Below, in pieces: positions 8,990-16,775 of a stretch of 46,451 nucleotides of DNA. Under the pieces are notes generated by a model that had not been told where the DNA came from, searched no databases, and saw nothing but the letters and a program-made list of their open reading frames with translations. A program made the translations under genes and the position numbers. Where the stretch lies: NCBI GenBank assembly GCA_950096615.1, contig CATNCP010000024.1, positions 1 to 46,451 of the forward strand. The letters run 5' to 3'. This DNA comes from an uncultured Kangiella sp. GTDB lineage: Bacteria; Pseudomonadota; Gammaproteobacteria; Enterobacterales; Kangiellaceae. Every line of letters begins with the position of its first letter. Within the stretch, counting starts at the first letter, position 1.

Positions 8990-10537
8990 TTACTGGTAAG
9001 TTGTCCAGTGCTGGGCTTGTATCAAAGCAACAAAGTTTCGGAGCTCGGCTTCTAGCGGGCGATCCTCATCAACTAGTTCAAAGACAGCGAACACCTCGTC
9101 CAAAGTATTTTTGATAGTGTCAGATAAAGACTGGCGCTCAAGCTCTTCTCGAACAATTCGGATTTGTACGGCTTGGCATGAAGCCATTAATGAGGCAGCA
9201 GCAACCTGCTCGGTTAGTTGCATTATCCGCAAGCAGTCACGTGCTGCGATAGTGCCCATGCTGACCTTATCTTGGTTGTGACACTCGGTAGAGCGTGAAA
9301 AGACACTAGCTGGCATGGTGTTTTTGAGTGCCTCAGCAGTCCATGCGCTAATACCAATCTGCACTGCTTTGAAACCATGGTTAATTGCTTTGCGACCTTC
9401 TGGAGCCGCAGAAAGGTTATTTGGTAGACCATTATTGAACTTGCGATCCATTAACAACGCCATTTGGCGATCCATCAAATCTGAAAGGTTTGCTATACCT
9501 GTTTTTAAAGTATCCATGACCATGGCAATATGACCGCCATAAAAATGACCGCCATGCAGAACATGCTGACCTGCACCATCAATAATCGGATTATCATTAG
9601 CACTATTGAGTTCTGTTTCTATGATTTGGCGCATCCATGGTAAAGAGTCTTTGACTGCGCCAATAATATGAGGAGCACAACGGATAGAATATCGATCTTG
9701 GAGCCTGCTCGAGTTTCGCGGATGTTTATGATGGTTCAGGTCATCTCTAATCCAAGCCGCTACCTGGTTTTGTCCCGGGTGGGGCTTAGCGTTAAAGAGA
9801 ATATCATCAAAGTGTGCACTGTTGCCTTGGAGTGCAGTAGAGCACAACGCAGTAATTCGAGAACACAGTTGGATAAGGTATTCGGCACGTTGAAAAGCGA
9901 TGCAAGCCAGCGCCGTCATCACAGCAGTACCGTTCATGATGGCTAGGCCCTCTTTAGGCTGTAGCGTTAAGGGCTTAATGTTAAGCTCCCCAAAAACATC
10001 TTTTGTCGGCCTTAATTCGCCTTTATAAAAAACGTCACGCTCGCCGACTAAGACTGCTGCGACATACGATAGAGGCGTCAGATCGCCACTAGCACCTACG
10101 GAGCCTTCTTGTGGGATTCTAGGCATGATGTCATGGCTCAGTAACGTCTGAAGCTGCTCTAAAAGTTCCCACGTCACGCCGGAATAGCCTTGTGTTAAGG
10201 ATGTAAGTCGAGCGCCTAAAATGGCACGGGTTTCTTCAACCGAGAAAGTATCTCCTAACCCACAGCCGTGGAATCGGGTAAGGTGAAGCGGAAGCTCATG
10301 AACATTGGCTAGTGGAACCTGCTCAGTAACTGAGTCACCGTAACCAGTGGTCACGCCATAAATAACACCGTCTTCCTGCAGTAAATTTTTGAGGAAATTT
10401 GCCCCCTGCTCTATGGTCTCTTTAAAGCTTTTATCTGGACTTAGGGAGACCTGCGCTTGACCTTTTGTTATCGCATTAATGTCTTCAATAGTGATCTTTG
10501 AAAGACCAAAAGTGATAGTTGATTTAGCTGTTGTCAC
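8990..10537 (-). CDS. Aromatic amino-acid ammonia-lyase (HAL/PAL/TAL family)
   Basis: 515 residues, the usual length for bacterial HAL/TAL. The MIO prosthetic group would form from Ala149-Ser150-Gly151 in GSVGASGDLTPLSY. The catalytic Tyr60 is in VIYGVTTGYG. The substrate-selectivity doublet reads Phe89-His90 (LTRFHGCG), where by recall PAL has Phe-Leu, TAL His-Leu and HutH Ser-His, so the substrate cannot be read off simply. No hut genes are nearby and the gene sits inside the APE operon, so the likely job is supplying cinnamate or 4-coumarate as starter acid for the ligase at 12,634. It overlaps the acyltransferase upstream by 14 bases. Confidence 0.9.
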   Translation of the reverse strand: MTTAKSTITFGLSKITIEDINAITKGQAQVSLSPDKSFKETIEQGANFLKNLLQEDGVIYGVTTGYGDSVTEQVPLANVHELPLHLTRFHGCGLGDTFSVEETRAILGARLTSLTQGYSGVTWELLEQLQTLLSHDIMPRIPQEGSVGASGDLTPLSYVAAVLVGERDVFYKGELRPTKDVFGELNIKPLTLQPKEGLAIMNGTAVMTALACIAFQRAEYLIQLCSRITALCSTALQGNSAHFDDILFNAKPHPGQNQVAAWIRDDLNHHKHPRNSSRLQDRYSIRCAPHIIGAVKDSLPWMRQIIETELNSANDNPIIDGAGQHVLHGGHFYGGHIAMVMDTLKTGIANLSDLMDRQMALLMDRKFNNGLPNNLSAAPEGRKAINHGFKAVQIGISAWTAEALKNTMPASVFSRSTECHNQDKVSMGTIAARDCLRIMQLTEQVAAASLMASCQAVQIRIVREELERQSLSDTIKNTLDEVFAVFELVDEDRPLEAELRNFVALIQAQHWTTYQ

Positions 10538-11513
10538 TAGATTGCTTCTCGTTTTTGTTGGTTACATCACGCGATATGTGCGCTTTATCGTCTTTTTGCC
10601 AAAATTTGAAAAAATTGAACCATTGGTATGGTGCTTTAAGGCAGTAATATTCTAATCGTTTTGCGTACTGCTGGATGATTGATTGTAACTGTTGAGCCTT
10701 TTCAGTTCTACTGAGCTTCAAACTGTCAGCAAAGTGCTCTAAGTAGATATGGTAGCCACTTGACTGCTTAAGACAGAAGATCAGATAGGTTGGGCAGTCT
10801 AATACATTGGCTAAGATAAATGGCCCTTGAGAAAAAGGCGCTGATTCACCCAGAAAGTCAGCATAACTCACGCGCCCGTACTGGGTAACAGAGGTGCGAT
10901 CCCCCACAATAATCACAATTTCACCGTTATCGACTTTATCTTTAAGTTCGATAGCCGTTTCAGCACCCAGCGAATCTACCTGTACTAAGTTTAACTGAGC
11001 GTTAGGGTTAAATTTTTCCAGCGCGGCTTGGAATTTTAAGGCATGTTTAGTAAAAACTAGGGCGTTGATCTTTAGGCCTGAGTCGTTTTCACCAATGGCT
11101 CGGCATAACTCTAAGTTACCAAGGTGGGAACCTATGAAAAGAGCGCCCTGTTGGGGTTTCTTATCTCTAAGCTCTTGAAAAACTTGTGAGTTATGAAAAG
11201 TGACATCGCTGAGTGTGATGTCGTCCAGCCAAGCACGAATTTTATCAACAGCTGCGATACCGAATTGATAGAAATGTTTATACACATGGTACCAACGGAC
11301 TTTGGCGCTGTTGTGAGTAAAGGTATTCACTCGCCTTAAATATTCATAAGAGGCTTGTCTTGCTTTGTTACCGGTGAGGGTAAAGTAGGCAATAACAGGA
11401 ATCAGTACCAACCGAAATAGCCATTGTCCAAAGATTCGATACAGCCAAACGAGTAACTGGATACCGAAGGTTGAACCTCGCTCTTGAGTCGCTGACCAGT
11501 GCTTATCTTTCAT
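10524..11513 (-). CDS. LpxL/HtrB-type lipid acyltransferase
   Basis: 329 residues, of the lauroyl/myristoyl (LpxL/HtrB) acyltransferase family. It has one N-terminal hydrophobic segment (about 20-48) that would place it on the inner membrane facing the cytoplasm. The HX4E catalytic motif is SHLGNLE near residue 129, followed by IIVGDRTSV and a block resembling FLGESAPFSQGPF. In an APE cluster this enzyme could transfer the ACP-bound polyene or another acyl chain onto a glycolipid made by the adjacent glycosyltransferase. It overlaps the glycosyltransferase gene by 11 bases, and in some described clusters the two functions occur as one fused protein. Confidence 0.82.
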   Translation of the reverse strand: MKDKHWSATQERGSTFGIQLLVWLYRIFGQWLFRLVLIPVIAYFTLTGNKARQASYEYLRRVNTFTHNSAKVRWYHVYKHFYQFGIAAVDKIRAWLDDITLSDVTFHNSQVFQELRDKKPQQGALFIGSHLGNLELCRAIGENDSGLKINALVFTKHALKFQAALEKFNPNAQLNLVQVDSLGAETAIELKDKVDNGEIVIIVGDRTSVTQYGRVSYADFLGESAPFSQGPFILANVLDCPTYLIFCLKQSSGYHIYLEHFADSLKLSRTEKAQQLQSIIQQYAKRLEYYCLKAPYQWFNFFKFWQKDDKAHISRDVTNKNEKQSSDNS

Positions 11514-12267
11514 AGCGAGATTTAGGAGACTGAGTAAAGTGTCGTGCGATTAATTTAGGTAGCCTGAGTAGCATCCCAAAGAAAAGGCGCGTGTGCATTT
11601 TTGTAATTAACCAGTTGTCTTGCCACATACGAAAATGTGAAGAACCGTCCTCTGGATAGGTGACTCTGGTGGGTAAGTTAGTGATGGGAACCGCTTTCCA
11701 GTCTAGCTTGACTAAGATTTCAGTGTCGAAATCCATACGCTTACCAATGTGTGCATTACGAATCAGCTCAGCGGTGCTGCTCAAAGGATATAAACGGAAG
11801 CCGCACATGGAATCTTTAATGCGAAAAGATAACGTCTCGACCCAAACCCAAAAGTGAGTGATATAGCGCGGTATAAGTCGTCCCAAAGGGACTGATTCGT
11901 CGTAATCCGGAATACCACAAATGACTGCTTCTGGAGCATTTTGGCTTAATGAAATAAAGTTTGGGATATCTTTAATAGCATGCTGACCATCGGCGTCGAC
12001 TTGTATGGCATGACTATATCCTTGTTGATGAGCTTCGAGGAGCCCCCTAATGACGGCGCCGCCTTTTCCTTGATTTGTCTCAAGGTGGATCAAGCTAACA
12101 AACTGAAACCTGTCGGCAACTTCAATTAAAAAACTCTTAGTTTCTTCGCTACTACCATCATTGACCATGATAACCGGCAGCTGTTGCTGAGATATCTGCT
12201 GCAGAACCTGCTCAATATATTGGGTGTGGTTATAGTTGGGGATAATGATGCAATAGTTTGGTGGCAT
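11503..12267 (-). CDS. Family-2 glycosyltransferase (DPM1-like)
   Basis: 254 residues with a GT-A fold. The N-terminal strand CIIIPNYNH is followed by VNDGSSEET (nucleotide binding), QVDADGQH (the DXD metal site, near residue 91) and CGFRLYP (acceptor side, near 158). The layout resembles the dolichol-phosphate-mannose synthase-like branch of GT2. It has no multi-span membrane tail, so it is probably cytoplasmic or peripheral. It is likely to build the sugar part of the lipid anchor to which the aryl polyene is attached. The sugar donor and acceptor cannot be read from the sequence. Confidence 0.85.
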   Translation of the reverse strand: MPPNYCIIIPNYNHTQYIEQVLQQISQQQLPVIMVNDGSSEETKSFLIEVADRFQFVSLIHLETNQGKGGAVIRGLLEAHQQGYSHAIQVDADGQHAIKDIPNFISLSQNAPEAVICGIPDYDESVPLGRLIPRYITHFWVWVETLSFRIKDSMCGFRLYPLSSTAELIRNAHIGKRMDFDTEILVKLDWKAVPITNLPTRVTYPEDGSSHFRMWQDNWLITKMHTRLFFGMLLRLPKLIARHFTQSPKSRYER

Positions 12268-12272
12268 AGCGA

Positions 12273-12632
12273 CTAGTTTTTCTCCAAAAACAGCTTTCCT
12301 GAAGAGTAGTTATGTTCATCGTTACTAACTTTGAACGTTAAACAAAGTCTCGCCTCATCGTATGACAACTGTAAATTAACGATGCTGTCAGGCGTGATGA
12401 CATGTTGGAATTTCAGTGCTGAGATTTTGGTGATACTCCATACCGCTGGACCATCTTTAGGGATCATGATCTGTTGGAAATAGTGTAGCGCCCACTGAAT
12501 TTGAACAACCCCAGGGATAATGGGGAAAGTATCAAAGTGTCCAGCGAAAGCATCCAGCTCGTGTACTATCTTTAGTTGCAGTATCGCCGAACTTCCAGCG
12601 TGTTCATGGCTTAGTATGGTAGGGTATTTCAT
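12273..12632 (-). CDS. apeI: Small FabZ/FabA-like hotdog dehydratase (ApeI-like)
   Basis: About 119 residues, a minimal hotdog protein. FAGHFDTFPIIPGVVQIQWA (about residues 30-49) is the FabZ-type active-site segment with its catalytic His (HF...PxxPGV). In the described pathway ApeI forms a dehydratase pair with ApeP, and the ApeP-like gene here lies at 2,067. I start it at the ATG at 12,632, two bases downstream of the ligase stop. A TTG 15 bases further upstream would also stay in frame. It is the next gene after the ligase, as expected for stoichiometric expression with the ACPs. Confidence 0.85.
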   Translation of the reverse strand: MKYPTILSHEHAGSSAILQLKIVHELDAFAGHFDTFPIIPGVVQIQWALHYFQQIMIPKDGPAVWSITKISALKFQHVITPDSIVNLQLSYDEARLCLTFKVSNDEHNYSSGKLFLEKN

Positions 12633-12633
12633 A

Positions 12634-14022
12634 TCAAAACAGCGCAATCAATGTATCGACAGGTAGCTTTCCCTGCGAATTATAAGGTAAGTGGTCAAAA
12701 TAGCGCCATTTCCTTGGGATGGCAACCGCTTCAAACTTTGAGTCTAGCAAGTTTTTCAGCTGTTGATTGAGCATGTGCTTAGAGTGCTTATTTAAAAATG
12801 CCTGCCCGCTATCGCTGAGTTCCACTACAGCACCTATAAAGGTTCTATGCTGTTGTATCACAACGACCTTGCAGTCATTGACCAATTCTGATTGTTTGAC
12901 TGTCTGTTCGAGAGCGTCCAGCGACACTCTTTTTTCTTCAATTTTGACCACTCTGTCAGTACGTCCAAGTAATTGAAATTGCTCCTCACCGACGATCTTG
13001 ATTTTATCATCCAGGTATTCAGGAGCCGATATATAAGGAGAGCTCAGCTCGGCTCGCCCTTCTTCATTAACAGCAATTGTGACGCCCGGGAACAGATTCC
13101 AAGCAGTATTATTATTGGCTTGAGTCCGATAGCCTATGCCGCCTGTTTCGGTGCTACCAAATACCTCGACGGGATAAAGATTGAACTGCTGCTGAGTTAA
13201 TTGAGCTGCTTTAAGCGACAACAAGCTGCCTGAGCTAAAGCATTGCGTTAGCGTCATATCGGCTAACTGCTTATCATGACGCGATAAGAAGGCCGGGCTG
13301 GAAATTAAGCAAATGTCGGAGTATCGCTGGCTGGCGGCCACTAACTCTTCCGGGTAAAGCAAGGTACTGGTATTAAACGGTTTTTTGTAGAGCAGCGGCC
13401 AAAGTAGCCTAAAAATAAGACCATAAATATGGTGGTGTGAGACTGTGGCGAAGACTTTGCTGTTTTGGATGCCTGCCCCAAATAGCTTATCCAGGGTGCT
13501 GGCCTCTAGTAATAACTGCGTAAGATTTTTCGAAATAGCTTTGGGCTGACTGCTTGAGCCTGAGGTATAAAACTGGACAGTGCTCGAAGCAATAGTGTTC
13601 GCCAAAGTAGCGCTTTGTAAAATGCTATTCCGCAAGGAGTCGTTGTCGGGAGTCGCTTGCTCAGGAGTATGCGAGTCATCATTGAGATAATGTGTAACCG
13701 ATAGATGGTCTTCATCAGAAGAATCTGAAATGACTACTTGATAGGACTGGCGAATAGATTTAAGCCAGTCAGGTTTAGTGTTAGCGGTTAGAACGATATT
13801 TTTGCCCGTTATGATTAACCCAATAAAATTTACTGCAAAATCATAGGTATTATCAGCAAACAATAAAAAATCTTGATGGGGGAGCTGGTTAAGGTTCACG
13901 GCTGCTTGTGATACATGTCGCTGAAAATCACGACGATAAAAGCGTTTTTTGCCCTCAAATGCGACCAGTTGTTCGCGATCTTGTTCTAATAATTGTTTGA
14001 GTGGTGTTGTGCTGTCGTGCAT
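12634..14022 (-). CDS. apeH: Aryl/acyl-ACP ligase, AMP-binding (ApeH-like)
   Basis: About 462 residues, of the ANL adenylating superfamily. The P-loop is QFYTSGSSSQPKAISKN (about 147-163). VFGSTETGGIGYRT (about 289) is the A5-type motif, and LLGRTDRVVKIEEKRVS (about 365) is the hinge with its GRxD Asp/Arg. The C-terminal Lys-containing loop reads LPYNSQGKLP. It would activate the aromatic acid from the ammonia-lyase and load it on an ACP as starter unit. I start it at the ATG at 14,022, which shares its A with the upstream stop (TAATG) and has AGGCGG about 8 bases upstream; a frame from 14,049 is also open. Confidence 0.85.
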   Translation of the reverse strand: MHDSTTPLKQLLEQDREQLVAFEGKKRFYRRDFQRHVSQAAVNLNQLPHQDFLLFADNTYDFAVNFIGLIITGKNIVLTANTKPDWLKSIRQSYQVVISDSSDEDHLSVTHYLNDDSHTPEQATPDNDSLRNSILQSATLANTIASSTVQFYTSGSSSQPKAISKNLTQLLLEASTLDKLFGAGIQNSKVFATVSHHHIYGLIFRLLWPLLYKKPFNTSTLLYPEELVAASQRYSDICLISSPAFLSRHDKQLADMTLTQCFSSGSLLSLKAAQLTQQQFNLYPVEVFGSTETGGIGYRTQANNNTAWNLFPGVTIAVNEEGRAELSSPYISAPEYLDDKIKIVGEEQFQLLGRTDRVVKIEEKRVSLDALEQTVKQSELVNDCKVVVIQQHRTFIGAVVELSDSGQAFLNKHSKHMLNQQLKNLLDSKFEAVAIPRKWRYFDHLPYNSQGKLPVDTLIALF

Positions 14023-14591
14023 TACTCGCCGCCTTTCTGTAGAACCCATTTGCGGTAAGCTAGCTCCGAAATAAATAACGCTCCCATCAGTAGGTAGGAA
14101 ATGAGGCCGTTATATAGAGCCCAAACTTCAGTTGTCGTAAAGAAAACCGTATATAGAGCGGCAACCATGTTGAACACAAAAAAACCGCACCAGACTTGTG
14201 TCACTGCCTTAGTGTAACGAACTCCCTCAGGTGGTAACTCCGGCTCTTGAAGGCGTGCTAGCCGTTCAATAACAGACGGTGGATTGAATAGGCTGTAGCT
14301 GAATAATGCAAGGAAACTGCCAGTAATAATAACCGGGTAAAGTTTTAAACCCAGATCGGTATTACTAAAGTAACTAAAACCAGCAAGAGTTAGCCCAATG
14401 ACCAGTATGACTATCCAAAGGCCTTTGATGGCTTTAAGCAGCTGATTGTTAGTGAATAGTGCTCGTAGTATGACTAGGGCTGCTAAACTGATTGCTAAAT
14501 ATTTAGGCTGAAGGTATTGAAGCCCAAAATAGATCGCTATGGGATAAACCAGTACCACCACAGCGATGGCAATTTTGAGCAAAAGAGTCAT
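14022..14591 (-). CDS. COG4648-like integral membrane protein of APE clusters
   Basis: 189 residues with about five hydrophobic helices (near 4-24, 32-46, 54-71, 84-102 and 130-180) and short polar loops; SVIERLARLQEPELPPEG is a conserved-looking cytoplasmic stretch. It resembles the COG4648 membrane proteins that recur between the ACP and ligase genes of APE clusters. No catalytic motif is visible and its role is unknown. Candidates include anchoring the synthase at the membrane or a transport role. It shares a base with both neighbouring genes through TAATG junctions. Confidence 0.78.
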   Translation of the reverse strand: MTLLLKIAIAVVVLVYPIAIYFGLQYLQPKYLAISLAALVILRALFTNNQLLKAIKGLWIVILVIGLTLAGFSYFSNTDLGLKLYPVIITGSFLALFSYSLFNPPSVIERLARLQEPELPPEGVRYTKAVTQVWCGFFVFNMVAALYTVFFTTTEVWALYNGLISYLLMGALFISELAYRKWVLQKGGE

Positions 14592-14848
14592 TAGCCGTGC
14601 ACTAGATCATAAACTGCGTCTACAACGTGCTGCATGGTGCGGACAGCTTTGAAAGTCTCAGGATTAACGGATTTTCCTGTCATCTCTTGGAGCTTGATCA
14701 CTAGGTCAACGGTATCAATACTGTCTAGATCGAGATCAGTGTAGAGATTTGCATCGATATTGATGTCGTCTTCTTCTACTTCAAAATCTTCTACCAATAT
14801 AACAACAAGCTGTTGATATATCTGGTCTTTTGTTTCTAACTTAGCCAT
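14591..14848 (-). CDS. apeF: Acyl carrier protein (ApeF-like)
   Basis: 85 residues, strongly acidic, one ACP domain. The phosphopantetheine site is Ser43 in DLDLDSIDTVDL, the standard DSL/DSI motif. It is the second of two adjacent ACP genes, joined by a TAATG overlap. In described APE pathways the two ACPs have different partners: one is loaded by the ligase, the other carries extension units or the growing chain. Which is which here cannot be decided from sequence. Confidence 0.93.
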   Translation of the reverse strand: MAKLETKDQIYQQLVVILVEDFEVEEDDINIDANLYTDLDLDSIDTVDLVIKLQEMTGKSVNPETFKAVRTMQHVVDAVYDLVHG

Positions 14849-15111
14849 TATGCCGTCCTTTTTTGTTGTTCTATGAAGTCTGCTAAAGTGCTGACGGAAT
14901 AAAAGTGTTTTTTAGATTCTTCAGAGTTGGAATCTAGCTTTATGTCGAACTTCTTTTTTAACGCAAGTCCTAACTCCAGTGCGTCAATAGAGTCCAAACC
15001 TAAGCCATCCCCAAATAATGGCTCAGCGCTGTCTATGTCATCAATGCTAATATCTTCTAGATCAAGTGATTCAATTATGACCGCTTTGATCTCGTTTTCA
15101 ATTGGTCTCAT
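14848..15111 (-). CDS. apeE: Acyl carrier protein (ApeE-like)
   Basis: 87 residues, one ACP domain. Ser41 in GLGLDSIDALEL is the phosphopantetheine attachment site, with the acidic helix-II face typical of type II ACPs. It overlaps the acyltransferase gene by 14 bases and the next ACP by one base. It is only moderately similar to its neighbour, so the pair is not a recent duplication. A phosphopantetheinyl transferase is not encoded in the window and must come from elsewhere. Confidence 0.93.
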   Translation of the reverse strand: MRPIENEIKAVIIESLDLEDISIDDIDSAEPLFGDGLGLDSIDALELGLALKKKFDIKLDSNSEESKKHFYSVSTLADFIEQQKRTA

Positions 15112-15886
15112 TCTTCGAAATTTCCTCAGTAAACACTGTTTTAATATGCTCCGTTAATCTTCTCGCAGCGATTGATTCGCTTTTATCCATTTGCAAGAAC
15201 GGAGTAATGCTTATCTCCTGGACCACACGCATAGAGAACTGAGCTCGACGTGATGGTATCTGATACCACTTTTCTTGTTTAGTTAATGTGGTTGGGTTGC
15301 AGTCAATGATCACCGGCAAAAGGTTTTGCTGGCAGCGGATCGCGATATTAGCCGCACCGCGCTGAAGCTTTAACGGTTGATTAGGAACTGTGCGAGTACC
15401 CTCAGGAAATACGACTAGATTATACCCTTCTTCGAGGGTCTTTTTACAGTTTTCTATGAGCTTACTCACATCTTGATCATTATTAATAAAGTCGGCAACA
15501 CGGACGACTCTTTTTAAGAAAAAGTTATTCCACAAGCCCTGTTTAACCACGCAGTCGGCTCTTGGAATAAGCGATATCAAAGCTACCACATCAATCAACG
15601 TTGGGTGATTGGCAATAATGACCTTGCCTTTAACACCTTGAAGCTCTTTCCGAGCCGCTTCGAGATCAAAAGTGAAAATACCTAAACTCTGCATAAAGCT
15701 GATGAAAAAACGCCAGCAGCGATGGATTAAAAAACGAGCTTTACGCTTTCGAATGTCTGGATCAGGATTAAAAATTTTTATTACGGGGAATACAAATAGT
15801 GATAAGAATAATCCCCCTAAGCCAAAAACGGTAAAAGAAAGCCCTGTCGCGAAGACGCGCCAGATGTAATTTAGCCTATAGAGCAT
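15098..15886 (-). CDS. 1-acylglycerol-3-phosphate acyltransferase-like (PlsC family)
   Basis: About 262 residues. It begins with a hydrophobic membrane segment (FATGLSFTVFGLGGLFLSLFVF), followed by the PlsC motifs: NHPTLID (HX4D, near residue 97) and VVFPEGTRT (near 165), then a proline-containing block with VIIDCNPTT. It would move an acyl group to a glycerol- or sugar-lipid acceptor. I start it at the ATG at 15,886 (MLYRLNY), which overlaps the upstream stop by 11 bases; the longer frame to 15,967 would overlap by 92 and looks spurious. With the LpxL-type enzyme it makes two acyltransferases in the cluster, consistent with a lipid-linked pigment. Confidence 0.83.
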   Translation of the reverse strand: MLYRLNYIWRVFATGLSFTVFGLGGLFLSLFVFPVIKIFNPDPDIRKRKARFLIHRCWRFFISFMQSLGIFTFDLEAARKELQGVKGKVIIANHPTLIDVVALISLIPRADCVVKQGLWNNFFLKRVVRVADFINNDQDVSKLIENCKKTLEEGYNLVVFPEGTRTVPNQPLKLQRGAANIAIRCQQNLLPVIIDCNPTTLTKQEKWYQIPSRRAQFSMRVVQEISITPFLQMDKSESIAARRLTEHIKTVFTEEISKNETN

Positions 15887-16628
15887 TCTTAGTGAATTCC
15901 CAATTATTATCAGCAGATTGCAACAGTGCTGTGCTCTGGTCACCCTGTAAAAATTCAAAGAATTCAATGGCTAAAGGTTTATCTGCTTGACCCTCTTTAT
16001 CAGAACGCTCAAAGCTAAAGCTGATTTCTTGACCGCTAGTATTATCTAAAGAAAGCAACAGTGAGAGACTATAACTCGGATCGTGGCGCTGCTGTAGGCT
16101 ATCGAAAGGCTGGGAAACCTCTAAATCAAAACAGGTTAATAACACGGTTTCATCAGGGTAGCGTTTAAGCAGGTTATAGCTTTCCAATAATGCAAAGCCG
16201 AAAGTGTTGCTACCGGCTGCAATACTCGTGCCGAACTGCTTGTTTTTATTAAAAATAGAAAACAAGCCTAATGAAGAATTATGAACCGAAAGACTAAAAT
16301 CTTTGGGCGAAACTTCATCACCATTAACAATATCATTTACGATACTGGCGGTTCGGCTGAGTTCTCCATGTTGTGAGGCAAAGACGGTATAAACCTGCTC
16401 TGGAGCCACATTGGTTTTATCCAAACAACTTAACGAAGTATGCATGGCCATTTTGCTTAAACCGTTGAGGCGCCTACGTTTTATGGGAGGAATCTGCTTG
16501 AGAGAAATATCTTCCAGATCGAAGAACTTAAGTGTAGATGACGGATAGTTAGCGTGTTTTAAAGAATCTTTTGAAAGCCAACAGTAGGAGGACATAATGC
16601 TTAAGGAAAGTATGTTACTTGATGTCAT
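15876..16628 (-). CDS. apeC: Cys-less ketosynthase-like chain-length factor (ApeC-like)
   Basis: 250 residues, resembling the N-terminal half of a ketosynthase but much shorter (KS is about 400). The position of the catalytic Cys is occupied by a Ser-rich segment, SLSVHNSSLGLFSIF, and no HGTGT or GHTLGA motif follows. This fits the chain-length-factor partner that heterodimerises with ApeO in characterised APE systems. It is the first gene of the cluster. The ATG at 16,628 follows AGGA only two bases upstream; an ATG 11 codons in is an alternative with no better site. Other reading: a degenerate KS-domain protein of unknown role. Confidence 0.75.
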   Translation of the reverse strand: MTSSNILSLSIMSSYCWLSKDSLKHANYPSSTLKFFDLEDISLKQIPPIKRRRLNGLSKMAMHTSLSCLDKTNVAPEQVYTVFASQHGELSRTASIVNDIVNGDEVSPKDFSLSVHNSSLGLFSIFNKNKQFGTSIAAGSNTFGFALLESYNLLKRYPDETVLLTCFDLEVSQPFDSLQQRHDPSYSLSLLLSLDNTSGQEISFSFERSDKEGQADKPLAIEFFEFLQGDQSTALLQSADNNWEFTKNAL

Positions 16629-16733
16629 GATCCTATCCGTTGTGATGTTATTGTTATTGAAGTTAAGGGCTGCAGGAAGTCTAGCGGAAAAATTTTATAA
16701 CATCAAACAGTGGCGAGTATTAAGTAAGTACAT

Positions 16734-16760
16734 AAAAAAGCCGAGCAACAAGCTCGGCTT
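16734..16760 (-). terminator. Rho-independent terminator of the solute-binding gene
   Basis: Perfect 9-base stem: AAGCCGAGC (16,738-16,746) pairs with GCTCGGCTT (16,752-16,760) across a 5-base loop. It is followed in the minus direction by a run of six T. It lies 16 bases past the stop of the solute-binding protein gene and separates it from the APE cluster, which must therefore have its own promoter in 16,629-16,733. Confidence 0.88.
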
Positions 16761-16775
16761 CATTAGACTTTGGAT

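Noticed and set aside
9223-9946. Several open frames on both strands inside the ammonia-lyase gene
   Set aside because: All lie within a well-supported gene in other frames, with no ribosome sites or recognisable proteins.
15887-15967. N-terminal extension of the PlsC-type acyltransferase
   Set aside because: It would overlap the upstream gene by 92 bases; the ATG at 15,886 fits the short overlaps of all other genes in the cluster.
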